64,000 bases of DNA from an uncultured Lachnospiraceae bacterium (GTDB taxonomy: Bacteria; Bacillota; Clostridia; Lachnospirales; Lachnospiraceae), in assembly GCA_910585995.1 (NCBI GenBank), contig CAJUGG010000032.1, positions 62,001 to 126,000 on the forward strand, given 5' to 3'. Below the pieces are notes generated by a model. It was not told the origin of the DNA. It saw only the letters and a list, made by a program, of their open reading frames with translations, and did not search any database. Position 1 is the stretch's first letter. Each line of letters starts with the position of its first letter. The translations under genes were made by a program, and so were the position numbers. Below, piece by piece: positions 1-8,580 of the stretch.

Positions 1-1497
1 ATCCGGGATCTGTGTATAAGAGATGACCTCTCCCTCCACCGGCGCATAGACGCAGCCTGCTTCCGTCTCAATCGCTGGTGTCTTCGTCTCAGAAGCTTTC
101 TTTTCCGGCTCTTTCTCTGCATCTTTATAGCCAAACATCCAGGTCAGAGCAAAAGCAACTCCTGCGGAAATCAAAGACATAATGATATAGTTGACAGGAT
201 CATGCAGGCAGAGCAAAAGTCCAAAGATACCCGTAACTCCTGTCCCGGAAGCTCCAAGGCTGACTATAGAAGCATACAAAGCACCTGCTGCACCGCCCAC
301 AGCACCGCAGATAAATGGTTTGAAAAATCTTAAGTTGACACCAAAGATCGCCGGCTCTGTAATCCCCATAAAACAGGACATCGCAGACGGGATCGCCATG
401 GATTTGGTCTTTTGATTCTTGGTCTTTAATGCAACTGCCAACGTAGCTGCACCTTGTGCAATATTGGCTGCGGATGCCAGAGGAAGCCAGTAGGTGACAC
501 CATATAACCCCAACTGTCCCACATCAATCACCGTATACATATGATGTACACCAGCCACTACCGTCAGGGAATACAGACCGCCCATAATCATACTTCCGAC
601 TCCGAAAGGAAGAGCGATCAACTGCTGTACCCCGCCGATGATTCCATTTTCAATCGTGACAAATACTGGTCCGATGATGGAATAGGTCAGATATCCTGTT
701 GCAAACACACTAACCAGAGGTGTTACAAACAGATCAAACATGGCAGGAACCACTTTGTGAAGTTTTTTCTCGATGACACACATCACAAATACGGCAATAA
801 TCACAGGAATCACATGCCCCTGATAGCCCACCAAGTCTACCTCATACAGTCCAAACCACACGCTCTGGGTCTTCTGTACACCTTCAGACGCCACCGTCCA
901 TGCATTTTGCAGATCCGGGTGGATCATCAGCATACCGATGACAGCGCCCAGATAGGGATTGCCGCCAAAGACTTTCGCCGCGCTATAGGCGATCAGGATA
1001 GGCAGGAACACATAAGCGGTATTGGAAAACAGATTGGCAAATACAAAGATGGAGCCAGAGGTGTCGATATTCAGGAACCCATTATTCACCATAAAGTTCA
1101 AAGCTTCCATAATACCCATCAAAAAACCGCTGGCTACGATGGCTGGGATAATCGGAACAAAGATATCTCCCAAGGTCTTGATCGCCCTCTTATAGATGGG
1201 CTGTTTGGCAGCTGCAGCCGCTTTGGCATCCTCTTTGCTGGCCGCAGACAGACCAGAGACGGCAAGAAACTCGTCGTACACTTTGTTGACGGTTCCCGTT
1301 CCCAGGATAATCTGAAGCTGACCAGACGCACTGAACACGCCTTTTACCCCGTCGATGTCCTCCACTGCTTTTGCGTCACACTTGTCATTATCCACCAGCA
1401 CAAGCCTTAGCCTGGTGGCACAATGCGCCGCAGATACAAGGTTTTCTTTTTTGCCTACTTTTTCGTAGATCTCTTCCGCTACTTTTCTGTAATCCAT
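1..1497 (-). CDS. scrA: PTS sucrose-family enzyme II (EIIBC with start of EIIA), 3' end outside window
   Basis: Membrane permease that imports and phosphorylates a sugar, most likely sucrose, delivering sucrose-6-phosphate to the hydrolase encoded just upstream in the same direction. The translation starts MDYRKVAEEIYEKVGKKENL and carries the EIIB phosphocysteine context AAHCATRLRL. A long hydrophobic EIIC domain follows with GITEPAIFGVNLRFFKPF and HHMYTVIDV, typical of the glucose/sucrose superfamily. A charged linker and the beginning of an EIIA domain (VYAPVEGEVISY) come next; the gene is open at base 1 after 499 codons. ATG at 1497 follows a GGAGAG-type site. Sucrose specificity is inferred from the neighbouring GH32 enzyme and LacI regulator, because beta-glucoside and trehalose EII proteins share this architecture. 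Confidence 0.9.
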   Translation of the reverse strand, partial: MDYRKVAEEIYEKVGKKENLVSAAHCATRLRLVLVDNDKCDAKAVEDIDGVKGVFSASGQLQIILGTGTVNKVYDEFLAVSGLSAASKEDAKAAAAAKQPIYKRAIKTLGDIFVPIIPAIVASGFLMGIMEALNFMVNNGFLNIDTSGSIFVFANLFSNTAYVFLPILIAYSAAKVFGGNPYLGAVIGMLMIHPDLQNAWTVASEGVQKTQSVWFGLYEVDLVGYQGHVIPVIIAVFVMCVIEKKLHKVVPAMFDLFVTPLVSVFATGYLTYSIIGPVFVTIENGIIGGVQQLIALPFGVGSMIMGGLYSLTVVAGVHHMYTVIDVGQLGLYGVTYWLPLASAANIAQGAATLAVALKTKNQKTKSMAIPSAMSCFMGITEPAIFGVNLRFFKPFICGAVGGAAGALYASIVSLGASGTGVTGIFGLLLCLHDPVNYIIMSLISAGVAFALTWMFGYKDAEKEPEKKASETKTPAIETEAGCVYAPVEGEVISYTQIPD

Positions 1498-1524
1498 ACT
1501 CTTACTCTCCTCTCTTTATTCATG

Positions 1525-1560
1525 ACAACAGGTTTGCTTACGAAGCCTGCAATCTATTGT
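1525..1560. repeat. Hairpin repeat, copy A (scrB-scrA gap)
   Basis: Read on the minus strand it folds as ACAATAG / TTGC / GGC stems closed by short mismatches and returns through CTGTTGT. The sequence is 37/40 identical over 1521-1560 to copy C at 35031-35070. It lies in the scrB-scrA intergenic gap, and the outer stem uses a G-U pair only on the minus strand, consistent with folding in the scr transcript. Likely a small palindromic REP/MITE-like repeat that may act as an mRNA processing or stabilising hairpin (inference). Confidence 0.7.
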
Positions 1561-1609
1561 CTTCAAACGGCAGTTCTGTAATCCTCTGCCGCAGAATTTC
1601 CATCGTTTT

Positions 1610-3019
1610 TCACTGATGCCACTGGCAGACACCGCTTGCCTTTCCGCAGATCTTTATCTGCTCCCGTCCTTTTTCCGGATAAAAACGGGTGGTAAATACA
1701 TCTGTCCCTTCATTTAAAAACACTTCCACGCAGGATACATCTACCAGAATCCGCATGGATGACAACGACTTAATCTCTCTACCTCTGACACCTCTGCCGC
1801 CTCCCAAAGAGGCATCTGTAAACTCCATCCAAAAGATTCCTTCCTCCTCCTGATAGCGTAGATGCAGTCCCTCTGCAAGTGTCACCGTAACCTGGCCTTG
1901 TACCGCAAGTCTCCATTCGCAACAGGGTTTTAACTCTCCTTGAAAGCTGCCTGTAAAAGACATCTTCTGATTCCACCACGCATCCAGCTCCTGCACTGGA
2001 TTCTGACAGAGGATTCCATCTTGGATAGACAATTCCCGCGGGATCGTCATGATATGCTGCCAGCCGTCTTCCACCGTCTTGTTCTGATGCTCAGGGACAT
2101 CCGGCATCCCCATCCATCCAATCTGTATCCGGCGTCCGTCGTCTGCCAGAAAAGTCTGCGGCGCATAAAAATCAAAACCGGCATCCAGTTCCCGAAAATC
2201 CCCTGTCACTTCTCCTGTCTGCATATCTCCGTCTAAGAAAAACGTGCCGCTTTGATATTTGTTGGCATAACACAGTCCCTTCTGCTCCATCCCCTGAGGG
2301 GATACAGACAGTACAGTCCGACCGTCTATTTCATACAGATCCGGGCACTCCCACATATACCCGTAGTCTCCCTCTCTCTCAAATCGGCGGATATAAGTCC
2401 ATGTCCTTTTATCCTCAGAGGAAAAAAGAAGCGCCACTCCTCTGTTCTCTTTGGTTCTGGCTCCCTGTACCATATAGTAAATATTCCCCAACTTAAAGAC
2501 CCTGGGGTCCCGGACATGTTTTGTCAGATCCTCAGGATAATCTTCATTGGTCATCAAAAGCTCTTTGGTCTGAAAAGTCCTCCCATTTTCGCTGACAGCC
2601 AGCACCGTATTGGATTCCCGTCCTGTCTCAATATAGTCATAGCTCCCCAAAAGCTTCACATTCCCTGTATAATACAGATACATCTGATCCCCTTCCACCA
2701 GAGCCGAACCCGAATAAGCACCATGACAGTCATAAGGCTGATCCGGATAAAGTGCCGCTCCCTGGTCCTCCCAGTGCAGCAGATCCCTGCTGGTACAATG
2801 TCCCCAGAATTTTAATCCACCCTCTGCCCGAAAAGGTGCAAACTGATAAAATGCATGATAGACTCCCTTGTACTGACACAGACCATTGGGGTCATTCAGC
2901 CACCCGGCAGGCGGTGCGATATGCAGAAAGGGACGATAAGGATCTTCTTTTATTTCCCTCTGCTTCTCTGAGATCTTTTCTTTCAAAAGCTGTTCCCATG
3001 CCTGATGCAGTGCATTCAT
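1610..3019 (-). CDS. scrB: Sucrose-6-phosphate hydrolase (GH32)
   Basis: Cytoplasmic beta-fructofuranosidase that splits PTS-imported sucrose-6-phosphate into glucose-6-phosphate and fructose. 469 residues, normal for the family. Family GH32 motifs are visible: WLNDPNG with the nucleophile Asp43, the transition-state motif RDPRVFK, and ECPDLY carrying the acid/base Glu. A C-terminal beta-sandwich follows (about residues 330-469), and no signal peptide is present. ATG at 3019 is preceded by AGGAGTATCTT. An operator matching the one at the adjacent regulator lies about 60 bp upstream, and the PTS gene follows after a 112-bp gap, so the three genes form one sucrose unit. Confidence 0.95.
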   Translation of the reverse strand: MNALHQAWEQLLKEKISEKQREIKEDPYRPFLHIAPPAGWLNDPNGLCQYKGVYHAFYQFAPFRAEGGLKFWGHCTSRDLLHWEDQGAALYPDQPYDCHGAYSGSALVEGDQMYLYYTGNVKLLGSYDYIETGRESNTVLAVSENGRTFQTKELLMTNEDYPEDLTKHVRDPRVFKLGNIYYMVQGARTKENRGVALLFSSEDKRTWTYIRRFEREGDYGYMWECPDLYEIDGRTVLSVSPQGMEQKGLCYANKYQSGTFFLDGDMQTGEVTGDFRELDAGFDFYAPQTFLADDGRRIQIGWMGMPDVPEHQNKTVEDGWQHIMTIPRELSIQDGILCQNPVQELDAWWNQKMSFTGSFQGELKPCCEWRLAVQGQVTVTLAEGLHLRYQEEEGIFWMEFTDASLGGGRGVRGREIKSLSSMRILVDVSCVEVFLNEGTDVFTTRFYPEKGREQIKICGKASGVCQWHQ

Positions 3020-3041
3020 AAGATACTCCTTTCTTTGATTT

Positions 3042-3080
3042 ATAATAACAGATTTGCTGGCAAAGCCCGTAATCCATTAT
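3042..3080. repeat. Hairpin repeat, copy B (scrB leader)
   Basis: A diverged copy of the repeat at 1525 and 35035. It keeps the GCTGGC-AAAG-CC core and outer ATAAT/ATTAT arms. It sits between the operator at 3080-3097 and the scrB start, so it would be in the scrB 5' untranslated leader. Confidence 0.5.
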
Positions 3081-3097
3081 GTGAATACGCATTCACA
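3080..3097. promoter_or_regulatory. LacI-type operator for scrB
   Basis: TGTGAATACGCATTCACA is a near-perfect inverted repeat with one central mismatch. It matches 17/18 to the core of the perfect palindrome upstream of the regulator gene at 4144-4163. It is placed upstream of scrB and is the likely repression site of the adjacent LacI protein. Confidence 0.85.
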
Positions 3098-3108
3098 TTT
3101 TCCCTGAT

Positions 3109-3138
3109 AAAAGGATGCCTAGTCTGACTGGTATCCTT
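3109..3138 (-). terminator. Probable terminator of the scr regulator gene
   Basis: Minus-strand hairpin AAGGATACC / GGCATCCTT followed by TTTTATC, 13 bp after the regulator stop codon. It is a short stem with a weak U tract. Confidence 0.5.
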
Positions 3139-3150
3139 CTTATCTACTGT

Positions 3151-4131
3151 CTATATTGATGAACTTTCCCGAATCACTAACTGTGCCTGCAATGGATAAT
3201 CTTGTACCTCCCTGTCCTTGGAGTAATCGATCTTATACAACAGCCGCTGCATGGCCCGCGTCGCCATCTCTTCATTGGGCTGCGAGACACTCGAAAGGCG
3301 GGGATATAAAAATTCACACATATACGTATTATCAAATCCCACAAGCCCTGCTTCTTCGGGGATCTGAATCCCCATCCGCTTCAGATGTCCCATCATCTGT
3401 ACTGCACGTCTGTCGTTGTAGGCAAATATTCCAATTCTCTCTCTTTTCTTACTAAAATAATCCTCCAGTGCAGCCCGCACTTCCTTCTCAACCTTGGTAG
3501 AAATCACGGTGATATGCTCTGAAAACTGCGGATCTCTTTTTGATAATTCTTCTGCAAAGCCTTTATATTTTGCATCGGCCGTATGACCAAAAAAGATATA
3601 TTCCCGATAGCCTTCTTCCCACAGATGCCGGCCCACCTGCGCGCCTGCCTCCTGGTGAGAGACATAGACACAATCCATCCCCAGCGCCTGTCGGGTCATC
3701 ACCATAACCGGAATATCCAGCCGGTCAATCAAGTCCCGAAAGTCCTTGTCATCCGCATCCACCGGAACGACGATCAATCCGTCTACCTGGTATCTCTGTA
3801 GCACACTAAGGCTCTGTGTCTCCTGTTCCGGATCATAATTGGAATTAAACAAGATCAGGCTGTAGCCTTTTTTACGTGCTTCCTGTTCCAGATATTTCAC
3901 CAGATCTGCAAAAAAAGAATTGGAAATATCTGTCAGCACCACTCCAATCAGATGCGTCTTACTGCCCACCAGACTCTGTGCAATGATATTAGGCTGAAAA
4001 TCATGTTCCTTCGCACACGCCAGCACCCGTTCCCGAATCTGGGGATTCACCACCTGATTGCCATTTAATACCCGCGAAACCGTCGGCTGCGAGACTCCTG
4101 TCAGTCTCGCGATCTCTGTCATTGTAATCAT
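3151..4131 (-). CDS. scrR: LacI-family transcriptional regulator of sucrose genes
   Basis: Cytoplasmic repressor, 326 residues from ATG 4131. An N-terminal helix-turn-helix (MTEIARLTGVSQPTVSRVLN) is followed by a hinge (PNIIAQSLVGSKTHLIGVV) and a periplasmic-binding-like effector domain ending in the usual GLVGFDNTYM...LSSVSQP segment. The start was chosen because GGAGGAAATT precedes this ATG. A longer reading from 4161 would begin inside the operator palindrome. A good promoter (4173-4201) and the perfect palindrome at 4144-4163 lie just upstream, indicating autoregulation. It sits upstream of the GH32 and PTS genes in the same direction, so sucrose control is inferred from context. Confidence 0.88.
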   Translation of the reverse strand: MITMTEIARLTGVSQPTVSRVLNGNQVVNPQIRERVLACAKEHDFQPNIIAQSLVGSKTHLIGVVLTDISNSFFADLVKYLEQEARKKGYSLILFNSNYDPEQETQSLSVLQRYQVDGLIVVPVDADDKDFRDLIDRLDIPVMVMTRQALGMDCVYVSHQEAGAQVGRHLWEEGYREYIFFGHTADAKYKGFAEELSKRDPQFSEHITVISTKVEKEVRAALEDYFSKKRERIGIFAYNDRRAVQMMGHLKRMGIQIPEEAGLVGFDNTYMCEFLYPRLSSVSQPNEEMATRAMQRLLYKIDYSKDREVQDYPLQAQLVIRESSSI

Positions 4132-4143
4132 AATTTCCTCCGG

Positions 4144-4163
4144 TTGTGAATACGTATTCACAA
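4144..4163. promoter_or_regulatory. Perfect 20-bp LacI operator upstream of scrR
   Basis: TTGTGAATACGTATTCACAA is fully self-complementary with the central CG typical of LacI-family operators. It lies between the -10 element and the ribosome binding site of the regulator gene, where a bound repressor would block its own transcription. Confidence 0.9.
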
Positions 4164-4172
4164 CTTTTCTAT

Positions 4173-4201
4173 ATCTTAACGCGCCAGCACCCCTACGTCA
4201 A
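4173..4201 (-). promoter_or_regulatory. Promoter of scrR
   Basis: Minus-strand -35 TTGACG (4196-4201), 17-bp spacer, -10 TAAGAT (4173-4178). The operator begins about 10 bp downstream of the -10. Confidence 0.75.
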
Positions 4202-4396
4202 TTAGCACTAATTCCTAATTTTTCTTCTCCATTTTTATGCACATTTGCTAAAATCCCTGACTCCCTAAACGTATCGAAACCTAGACAGCCTGGATCAATA
4301 ACATCACATCGTCCAAACGGAAAGGAAACTTGACATCCTCCTCTTTCTGTGTTATGCTCAAAATGTAAAGCAAACTTTCCACCAAGGAGGTGCCAT

Positions 4397-4600
4397 TTGA
4401 AAAACCGACTAGAAGAGATCCGCAAGGCGCAAGGTATCACACAGGAGGAGTTAGCGGCTTCTTTGGAAGTCTCCAGACAGACCATCGGCTCCCTGGAAAA
4501 TGGAAGATACAACCCTTCGATCTTATTGGCCTTTAAAATCGCCCGCCATTTTCAGATGACCATCGAAGAAATCTTTATCTATGAGGAGGAAAAAGCATGA
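4397..4600 (+). CDS. Small Xre/Cro-type helix-turn-helix regulator
   Basis: A 67-residue DNA-binding protein made almost entirely of an HTH_3 domain (LEEIRKAQGITQEELAASLE VSRQTIGSLENGRYNPS), ending in an acidic tail. TTG at 4397 is taken as the start because AAGGAGG stands seven bases upstream and the HTH begins at once. An upstream in-frame ATG has no ribosome site and adds cysteine-rich, non-homologous sequence. Its stop overlaps the start of the membrane-protein gene by four bases (ATGA), a common pairing in Firmicutes in which a tiny Xre protein and a small membrane protein are co-translated. The target is unknown. Confidence 0.85.
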   Translation: MKNRLEEIRKAQGITQEELAASLEVSRQTIGSLENGRYNPSILLAFKIARHFQMTIEEIFIYEEEKA

Positions 4601-5013
4601 AAAAGAAAAAATGGCCCTGTATTCTGGGCATCTTTGCTGCTCTTATCTTACAGTTTACCGGAATCATCTTTGGCCCACAAAGCTTTCGCCATACAGGCGG
4701 TGTATGTATCCTGGCAGGCGCAGTCCTGTTTTCTCTGTGTATTCACCGCCTCTATCGATTGTGGTATGAGACACATTTCCCAGATATGATCCACCAAGAA
4801 CACGTCGAATATCAGGATGAACGCAATATCCTGCTTCGCAGCCAGTCCAAAGCCAAGAGCGCCGATATCATCCAATGGGTGATCTTAGGCATCGCCTGTC
4901 TTGTCTTTTTTGTCAATGGCCCTCTCTGGATCACGCTCACATTGATCCTGGTCTTTGTACTGCATCACGGCCTGGAATGGTACTACCTTGGAAAATATCA
5001 AAAAGAAATATAA
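4597..5013 (+). CDS. Small membrane protein paired with Xre regulator
   Basis: 138 residues with two N-terminal hydrophobic segments (about 6-24 and 31-50), a charged cytoplasmic stretch containing a YQDERN motif around residues 69-74, and two C-terminal hydrophobic segments (about 91-108 and 110-126). The YQDER(N/T) context resembles the DUF2178/YmzA-like proteins that accompany Xre regulators, but exact family membership cannot be settled by eye. Translationally coupled to the regulator (4-bp overlap). Function unknown. Confidence 0.7.
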   Translation: MKKKKWPCILGIFAALILQFTGIIFGPQSFRHTGGVCILAGAVLFSLCIHRLYRLWYETHFPDMIHQEHVEYQDERNILLRSQSKAKSADIIQWVILGIACLVFFVNGPLWITLTLILVFVLHHGLEWYYLGKYQKEI

Positions 5014-5038
5014 GAGAGCCTGCAGAAAGGAGCACTTC

Positions 5039-6889
5039 ATGAAGATCACCGAGCTTCATATCAAAAATTTTAAATCCATCCACCATCTGCACATTACGGA
5101 TATCCCAAGCGCCCTGATCCTCGTAGGCCAGAATAATTCTGGTAAGACCACCATCTTAGACGCTGTCCGCGCGGTAGGCGGCGATTATCTCATCAGCTCC
5201 TATGATTTTCAGGAAGATGGCTCCAATATCGAGATCACAGTCTCTCTCTTTTTCTCAGAGGAAGATCTCAGACTTCTGCACCGCAAGGGCATCGTCAGTT
5301 CTTACCGCAGATGGGATGCATGGTTTGCCGATTTTCAGAAAAAACTGCCTTCTTTTTCTGAACAAACCCTTACCTTTACCATGTCCGCTAACCGGGAAGG
5401 CCGTATCCGCTACCAGGACGGCGTGCAGAAGCACAATCCGTATATCCAGGAAGTCTTTCCCAAGATCTATCATGTGGACACCGAGCGCCGCTTAGAACCC
5501 TTGCAGCAGGACCTGCTCCTCTTGCAGGAAGACGAGATCTTACAAAGGATGCGCACCCGCTGTTGTATCTTTGACCAGGCCAAAACCTGTACCCAATGCT
5601 TTACCTGCATTGGCCTGATCGAGCAGAAAAGCCCCCAGGAATTAGATGTCTTTGAGACTTCCAAGCTTCTAGACTACAAGCTGTACCAGCTTAACCTGGA
5701 CACCTTTGCCAAAAAAGTCAATGAAAGTTTTCACAGAAACGGCGGACATGAGAAGATCCTCTATTCCATGAACCGGGACGTCGAAAAGATCCTGCAAGTC
5801 ACCACCGAGATCTGGCAGCCGGCACAGAGCCAGACCAGACCTATCTCCCGTATGGGAAAAGGTATGCGCTCCATCTATCTGTTTTCTCTGTTGGAAGCCT
5901 ATACAGAGATCGAAGAGAATCTACCCTGTATTCTGCTGATCGAAGACCCTGAGATCTTTTTGCATCCCCGTCTGCAAAAAGTTGCCGGCAAGATCCTGTA
6001 CCGCTTATCACGCAAAAATCAAGTCCTCTTTACCACGCACTCTCCCAATCTGCTGCCCAACTTTAAGAGTCAGGAGATCCGTCAGGTGGTGATCCAAAAA
6101 GACGGCTCCTGTGGTATCCGGGAAAAAACTGATATCAGTGCGATCCTGGATGATCTGGGCTACACCGCCGCAGATCTGATGAATGTCAACTTTGTCTTTA
6201 TCGTAGAGGGCAAACAGGACAAATTCCGCCTCCCTATCCTGCTTCAAAAATACTACGCAGAGACGATGGACCAGGAAGGCAACCTCTCCCGCATCGCCAT
6301 CATCACCACCAACAGCTGCACCAATATCAAGACTTACGCCAATCTGAAATATATGAATCAGATCTATCTTCGCGACCAGTTTTTGATGATCCGGGACAGT
6401 GACGGCAAAGACCCGTCCGTACTCGGCAGGCAACTCTGCCGTTACTATGAAGAACGCAATCTGGAAGACTCTGACAAGCTCCCAAGAGTCCGCCCGGAAA
6501 ATGTACTGATCCTTAAATACTATTCTTTTGAAAATTATTTTCTGAATCCAAGTGTTATGACACAGCTTGGCATCCTGCCGTCCGAAGAGGCTTTTTATGA
6601 GATTTTTCTGGAAAAATGGAAAGAATACCTGCACCGCATCAGCAGCGGCAGGCATCTGTTAGAGATTCTTGGCAAAGATTTTACGACCGTAGAAGACGTG
6701 AAAGAACATCTGGAAGAGATTAAGATCTATCTGCGCGGCCACAACCTGTTTGATCTTTTCTATGGCAGATACAAAGATCAAGAAGCAGAGCTGTTAGACC
6801 GCTATTTAGAACTGGCCCCCAGAGAAGATTTTCAGGATATCCTTGCTGCCTTAGAGAATTTTTCTTATTTTGAAAGCCGCAGGATCTGA
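5039..6889 (+). CDS. OLD-family AAA ATPase with TOPRIM nuclease domain
   Basis: 616 residues. An ABC/SMC-type ATPase head has Walker A GQNNSGKT at residues 30-37, a signature-like SRMGKGMRS region, Walker B ILLIEDPEIFLHPR and the H-loop FTTHSPNLL. A TOPRIM-type domain follows (VNFVFIVEGKQDKF, then FLMIRDSDGKD), the layout of overcoming-lysogenization-defect (OLD) endonucleases. A cysteine cluster (CCIFDQAKTCTQCFTC) inside the ATPase region could be a small metal-binding insertion. ATG at 5039 follows AAAGGAG. It lies 25 bp after the membrane-protein gene and may share its transcript. Stand-alone OLD proteins are often linked to phage defence or DNA repair; no second component of a Gabija-like pair (UvrD helicase) is next to it. 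Confidence 0.85.
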   Translation: MKITELHIKNFKSIHHLHITDIPSALILVGQNNSGKTTILDAVRAVGGDYLISSYDFQEDGSNIEITVSLFFSEEDLRLLHRKGIVSSYRRWDAWFADFQKKLPSFSEQTLTFTMSANREGRIRYQDGVQKHNPYIQEVFPKIYHVDTERRLEPLQQDLLLLQEDEILQRMRTRCCIFDQAKTCTQCFTCIGLIEQKSPQELDVFETSKLLDYKLYQLNLDTFAKKVNESFHRNGGHEKILYSMNRDVEKILQVTTEIWQPAQSQTRPISRMGKGMRSIYLFSLLEAYTEIEENLPCILLIEDPEIFLHPRLQKVAGKILYRLSRKNQVLFTTHSPNLLPNFKSQEIRQVVIQKDGSCGIREKTDISAILDDLGYTAADLMNVNFVFIVEGKQDKFRLPILLQKYYAETMDQEGNLSRIAIITTNSCTNIKTYANLKYMNQIYLRDQFLMIRDSDGKDPSVLGRQLCRYYEERNLEDSDKLPRVRPENVLILKYYSFENYFLNPSVMTQLGILPSEEAFYEIFLEKWKEYLHRISSGRHLLEILGKDFTTVEDVKEHLEEIKIYLRGHNLFDLFYGRYKDQEAELLDRYLELAPREDFQDILAALENFSYFESRRI

Positions 6890-6909
6890 CAGACAAATGT
6901 AAGTATCCA

Positions 6910-7434
6910 TTACATCTGTCCGGCCAGCACCACACTGGCAGCGATCCCTGCAAAGGTACTAAGCAGCGCGCCTGCAAGCGTCCACCTGGTCTTTGTCACT
7001 TTTGCTGTCAGAAAATAGACGCTCATCGTATAAAAGACCGTCTCTGTACATCCCATCATAATCGAGGCAGTCAATCCAATATAAGAATCCGTACCATAAG
7101 ATTTATAGAGATCCAGCGCCAGAGAAGTAGCCGCAGAGGAGGAGAACAGGCGGACGATGGCAAGCGGAATCAACTGTACCGGAAAATACAGCCACTCTGC
7201 CACTCCAATCAGGCATTCTGCCACAAAATCCAAAAATCCCGAAGCCCGCAGCATCCCCACCGCCGCCATCAGACCCACCAGTGTCGGCAAGATCTTTAAG
7301 ACAGTCTTGAAGCCGTCCGCTGCTCCGCTGACAAATTCATCATAGACTGGAACTTTTTCAGTCAATGCATAGGCAATGATATAAAAGATGATAAGTGGAA
7401 TAATAAAATCCGACAGATAATAGAATATGGTCAT
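6910..7434 (-). CDS. spmB: Spore maturation protein B
   Basis: 174-residue integral membrane protein of the nucleoside-recognition (Gate) family. Diagnostic segments are GFKTVLKILPTLVGLMAAVGMLR, PLAIVRLFSSSAATSLALD and ASIMMGCTETVFYTMSVYF. In Bacillus SpmA and SpmB act together in spore-core dehydration and heat resistance. Here the expected spmA partner is not adjacent: the upstream gene on this strand is an asparaginase 64 bp away. The 3' end converges with the OLD gene. Implies a spore-forming host. Confidence 0.88.
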   Translation of the reverse strand: MTIFYYLSDFIIPLIIFYIIAYALTEKVPVYDEFVSGAADGFKTVLKILPTLVGLMAAVGMLRASGFLDFVAECLIGVAEWLYFPVQLIPLAIVRLFSSSAATSLALDLYKSYGTDSYIGLTASIMMGCTETVFYTMSVYFLTAKVTKTRWTLAGALLSTFAGIAASVVLAGQM

Positions 7435-7498
7435 AGAGACTCTTTGACTTGTTTTGTTCTATATCTATGCAAATCAGGCTCCAAATATGAAAGACGCT

Positions 7499-8497
7499 TT
7501 ACAGGGCAATCTGTACTTCCCGCACCAGATCTTTAGAAAAATATGCCTGGATCTTCTGCGGGTCTTCTGTCTGCCCAAGCACCCACATCAATTTGGTATA
7601 AGCGGCTTCTGCTGTCATATCGTATGCCTGCAGAACGCCGCTTTTTAATGCCTTTAGTCCCGTCTCATATACCGACAGACTGCTACCTTCATACCTGCAC
7701 TGGCTTCCCACCAGAATCGTCATCCCATGTTCCACACATTGCTGCACTGCACCCAAAAAATCATTTTTCAAAAACGGAAGTCCGCCCAGGCCAAACGCTT
7801 CGATATAGATCCCCCGATAGCCCCGTGCTTCCATCATCGTCAACAGATCCGGCTGGATACCCGGATACATCTTCAGTATCCCTACTTTGTCTGAATACTT
7901 CGTGCACAGCCTAAAATCCCCATGGATACTCGGCAGATACTCTCTGTGAATATTCAGTCCTAACGAACTGATCTGAGCCACATCCGGATAATTGATACTT
8001 TCAAATGCATCAAAACTCATGGTGCGGACCTTGGAAGCGCGCACTCCTAACATCACTTTCCGATTAAATGCCAAAAATACACCTGCACATCCACTGGCAG
8101 CCATATGTACGGCACACCGGCAGTTCTCCATCGCATCTGCGACCGGATGACTGATGGAGAGCTGACTGCCAGTAAAGACTACAGGTATCGGGATCTGCTG
8201 CAGCATAAAGGACAACATAGAAGCCGTATACGCCATGGTATCTGTGCCATGGATCACCACCACCCCCTGATAGTGGGGGAGCGCCTCCTCGATCCTACAG
8301 GCAAGCCTGCACCAGTCGTCTGGAAAGATATTGGCGCTGTCCACTAAGAGCAGATCCTCCATCTCAAGCTCTATCCCCCCGGCGACCAGCCGCATCGCAT
8401 CCAACAGCTCATGACTGCTAAGTCCCGGCTTTAATCCTCTCTCGCTTTCCACGGAAGAAAATGTCCCTCCCGTATTGATAATCAACAGTTTTTTCAT
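7499..8497 (-). CDS. ansA: Type I cytoplasmic L-asparaginase
   Basis: Hydrolyses L-asparagine to aspartate and ammonia. 332 residues from ATG 8497, which follows GAAGGAGAAATC. The first catalytic threonine region is NTGGTFSS near the N terminus (Thr12 or Thr9) and the second motif is VVIHGTDTMAYTAS. No signal peptide is present, supporting the cytoplasmic type I class rather than the periplasmic type II enzyme. It lies 83 bp downstream of the SDR gene on the same strand and may be read through from it, though no functional link is evident. Confidence 0.9.
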   Translation of the reverse strand: MKKLLIINTGGTFSSVESERGLKPGLSSHELLDAMRLVAGGIELEMEDLLLVDSANIFPDDWCRLACRIEEALPHYQGVVVIHGTDTMAYTASMLSFMLQQIPIPVVFTGSQLSISHPVADAMENCRCAVHMAASGCAGVFLAFNRKVMLGVRASKVRTMSFDAFESINYPDVAQISSLGLNIHREYLPSIHGDFRLCTKYSDKVGILKMYPGIQPDLLTMMEARGYRGIYIEAFGLGGLPFLKNDFLGAVQQCVEHGMTILVGSQCRYEGSSLSVYETGLKALKSGVLQAYDMTAEAAYTKLMWVLGQTEDPQKIQAYFSKDLVREVQIAL

Positions 8498-8580
8498 GAT
8501 TTCTCCTTCTGTTCCATCTGTATTACAAGACTCTGATGCTATCTTAACACAAATCAAACAAAATATCGAAAGGAAAAATC

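Noticed and set aside
541..1410. Long plus-strand open frame opposite the PTS gene
   Set aside because: Pure antisense shadow of the EIIBC coding sequence; low-complexity His/Gln-rich translation, no ribosome site.
6008..6655. 215-codon minus-strand frame inside the OLD nuclease gene
   Set aside because: Antisense of a well-supported TOPRIM region; no start signal and no homology.
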